From an uncultured Nitrosospira sp. (GTDB lineage Bacteria; Nitrospirota; Nitrospiria; Nitrospirales; Nitrospiraceae): DNA of 64,000 bases. The translations under genes were made by a program, and so were the position numbers. Below the pieces are notes generated by a model. That model did not search any database. It had not been told where the DNA came from and saw only the letters and a program-made list of their open reading frames with translations. The stretch spans positions 1 to 64,000 of the forward strand of contig CAADGK010000093.1 of assembly GCA_900696515.1 (NCBI GenBank), written 5' to 3'. Shown here one piece after another: positions 62,336-64,000 of the stretch; within the stretch, counting starts at the first letter, position 1, and every line of letters starts with the position of its first letter.

Positions 62336-62776
62336 ATGTTGAGAACCGCATTGAGTTGGGTGATGCTAGTCCTGGCGGTCACGTCATGGGACGGATGCTC
62401 GCAAGGCCCCGTGACAGTGCGGCGAGTGACGCTTAATCAGACGATCTCCGCCGACGATGTGGCTTTTATCGTGCCGGGGAGGACCGATCTCTCCGCAGTC
62501 GTGGAGAGACTGGGGACACCGAACGAGATGCTCGCTTCGAAAGAGGGCGTGGTCACCCGGTACTACTTCGCGGATGGGAAATACTTCAAAGCGAATTATG
62601 CATGGGGTCTTCGTTTTCTCATGCCCTTCTTTACCCCCGACGTTGATTTGGGGGGCGGCGGGATAGGGAGAGACGTGCTTCAAGTCACGTACGATGACCA
62701 CTGGTTCGTCCGTGATCATGCCTTTTCGTTTCATGCCAATTCGTCGGAATTCGTCGTCTGGCCGTTCAAGGACTGA
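62336..62776 (+). CDS. SmpA/BamE-like small lipoprotein (second)
   Basis: The 146-residue protein begins with a signal (LSWVMLVLAVTSWDGCSQ, lipobox Cys) and has VPGRTDLSAVVERLGTPNEMLASKEGVVTRYYFADG, aligned with the gene just before it. The two appear to be distant paralogues 19 bases apart. Both end in the WPF pattern (QFWPFDWPFR, VVWPFKD). Confidence 0.78.
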   Translation: MLRTALSWVMLVLAVTSWDGCSQGPVTVRRVTLNQTISADDVAFIVPGRTDLSAVVERLGTPNEMLASKEGVVTRYYFADGKYFKANYAWGLRFLMPFFTPDVDLGGGGIGRDVLQVTYDDHWFVRDHAFSFHANSSEFVVWPFKD

Positions 62777-62849
62777 GCGGGCGAGTACGGCTAGGTAGAC
62801 GTACCGTATGAATTGCCCTTGTCTCGCCGGGTCGTTATAATGTCGCCCC

Positions 62850-63704
62850 ATGGGCCAGGGAACGACAGATCCCGCTCCGCGCCGGACACCCGACGACCCC
62901 TCCGCTTCCTATATCCCTGCGGATAAAGACACCGAATTTCTCCAGCGAGACGAGCTCCGTCCCATTCGCATCGGTCTCGAACTGTTGAAGCCGGAACTCA
63001 TTCAAAAAGAAGAACGGATCGAGTCCACCATTGTCGTCTTCGGCAGTGCGAGGCTGCATGAGCCGGTGGTGGCCGAACAGGCGCTCAGGCAGGCTGAAGC
63101 GGAGGCGGCCCGCATGCCGACGGATCCGGCATGCCGGCGGAACGTGGCCATCGCGAAGCGGCAGCTCGAACTCGCCAAATATTATGAGGTGGCTCGAGAA
63201 TTCAGCCGGCTGGTTTCGTCCACGTGCCAGGTCGACGGGCGTTGCGACTATGTCGTGGTCACCGGCGGGGGCCCCGGCATTATGGAGGCCGCCAATCGCG
63301 GGGCCGCCGACGTGAATGCCAAGTCAATCGGACTCAACATTACGCTGCCCCATGAGCAACGTCCGAACCCCTATATCACGCCTCGGCTGTGTTTTCAGTT
63401 CCGGTATTTTGCCATCCGGAAAATGCACTTCCTCATCCGGGCCAAGGCCCTGGTCGCCTTTCCGGGAGGATTCGGCACGCTGGATGAACTGTTTGAAACA
63501 TTGACCTTGCTCCAAACGGGCAAAACCGACAAGGTCCTCGTAGTCCTGGTCGGGCGAGACTTCTGGGAGAGACTGATCAACTGGCAGCTGTTGATGGACT
63601 ACGGGCTGATTGCGCCGGCGGATCTGGATCTCTTTCACTATGCGGAAACGGCCCAGGAAGCCTGGGCGCTGATTGCACGCCACAACGGAGTACCCACCAC
63701 ATGA
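62850..63704 (+). CDS. LOG-family (TIGR00730-like) protein
   Basis: The 284-residue protein has the Rossmann-like LOG core: VVFGSARLHEP, VTGGGPGIMEAANRGA, and FPGGFGTLDELFETLTLLQTGK. LOG proteins release cytokinin-type nucleobases from nucleotides. The N-terminal 60 residues are extra compared with short LOG proteins. The stop overlaps the next start by 4 bases (ATGA). Confidence 0.92.
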   Translation: MGQGTTDPAPRRTPDDPSASYIPADKDTEFLQRDELRPIRIGLELLKPELIQKEERIESTIVVFGSARLHEPVVAEQALRQAEAEAARMPTDPACRRNVAIAKRQLELAKYYEVAREFSRLVSSTCQVDGRCDYVVVTGGGPGIMEAANRGAADVNAKSIGLNITLPHEQRPNPYITPRLCFQFRYFAIRKMHFLIRAKALVAFPGGFGTLDELFETLTLLQTGKTDKVLVVLVGRDFWERLINWQLLMDYGLIAPADLDLFHYAETAQEAWALIARHNGVPTT

Positions 63705-64000
63705 AACTCTCATTTTACGGCGCAGCGCGGTCGGTGACAGGGAGTCGCCATCTAGTGGAGGCTCCGGGGTTCCGGCTCCTGCTCGATTGCGGGATGTTTC
63801 AAGGCCGCCGTCAGGAAGCATACCGAAGGAATCAGGATCTTGGATTCGACCCCAAGTCGCTCGGGGCCGTACTGCTCTCGCATGCGCATATCGACCACTC
63901 AGGGGCCTTGCCGGTGCTTCCGGGACAGGGATTTTCTGGGAAAGTGTACCTGACGAGGGCCTCCGCGGACCTGGCCGGCATTATGCTTGAGGACTCCGCA
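63701..64000 (+). CDS. Metallo-beta-lactamase-fold RNA-processing-type hydrolase (partial)
   Basis: The 100 residues in the window are the N-terminus of an MBL/beta-CASP protein: LSFYGAARSVTGSRHLVE, LLDCGMFQG, and the zinc motif HAHIDHSG at 61-68. Homologues are exonucleases of the CPSF type. The gene is cut by the window end. It overlaps the LOG gene by 4 bases, so the two are coupled. Confidence 0.9.
   Translation, partial: MKLSFYGAARSVTGSRHLVEAPGFRLLLDCGMFQGRRQEAYRRNQDLGFDPKSLGAVLLSHAHIDHSGALPVLPGQGFSGKVYLTRASADLAGIMLEDSA

Overview
The window comes from a nitrite-oxidising bacterium of the genus Nitrospira or a very close relative. The decisive evidence is an nxrA-nxrB pair (53444-58253) encoding a Tat-exported molybdopterin catalytic subunit and its four-cluster iron-sulfur partner, both of the periplasm-facing Nitrospira type. 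No gene for ammonia oxidation is present, so the sequence does not tell whether the organism is a canonical nitrite oxidiser or a comammox strain. Apart from the partial genes at its two ends the window looks like intact chromosome. I saw no insertion sequence, prophage or CRISPR array.

Layout. 1-5800: small genes, an RRM protein, tRNA-Glu, rfbC, a MoaD/ThiS-like protein, HU, a YkgJ-type cysteine-cluster protein, then tRNA-Arg and tRNA-Lys. 6000-16400: mostly single genes, including a cytochrome P450, a YihY-family membrane protein, a cytochrome c, a RicT-like PSP1 protein, an EVE protein, ThrH and a large alginate-export-type porin. 16500-28200: a minus-strand housekeeping block: two TatA-type proteins, mnmA, two bactofilins, parB, parA, rsmG, mnmG, mnmE, yidC, yidD, rnpA and rpmH. 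This is the classical origin-proximal gene order, and two perfect parS palindromes lie inside the first and last codons of rsmG. dnaA is not next to rpmH.

28600-31700: four exported envelope proteins, two of them L,D-transpeptidases and one apparently a transpeptidase-like protein without its active site. 31800-36050: a tight sugar-phosphate operon pgi-pgl-glk-rpiA, followed by an M1 aminopeptidase, a PilZ protein, and a ybbP-ybbA pair divergent from tesA as in Escherichia coli. 44200-52400: a small membrane protein, a SWIM-finger coiled-coil protein, a ChaN-type protein, a methyltransferase-like protein and a MoxR-DUF58-TgpA operon.

52400-58900: tRNA-Gly with a truncated second copy of its 3' end, a 700-base AT-rich leader with a perfect palindrome, then nxrA, nxrB, a terminator and a small unknown gene. 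59200-64000: small conserved genes (zinc ribbon, Trm112-like, DUF502, GNAT, two small lipoproteins, a LOG-type protein) and the start of a metallo-beta-lactamase-fold hydrolase cut by the window end.

The most interesting points are the predicted Asp-for-Cys iron-sulfur ligands in both NXR subunits, the nxrA leader, the parS-in-rsmG arrangement next to two bactofilins, and the small unknown gene behind nxrB. I did not find a convincing new multi-gene system.
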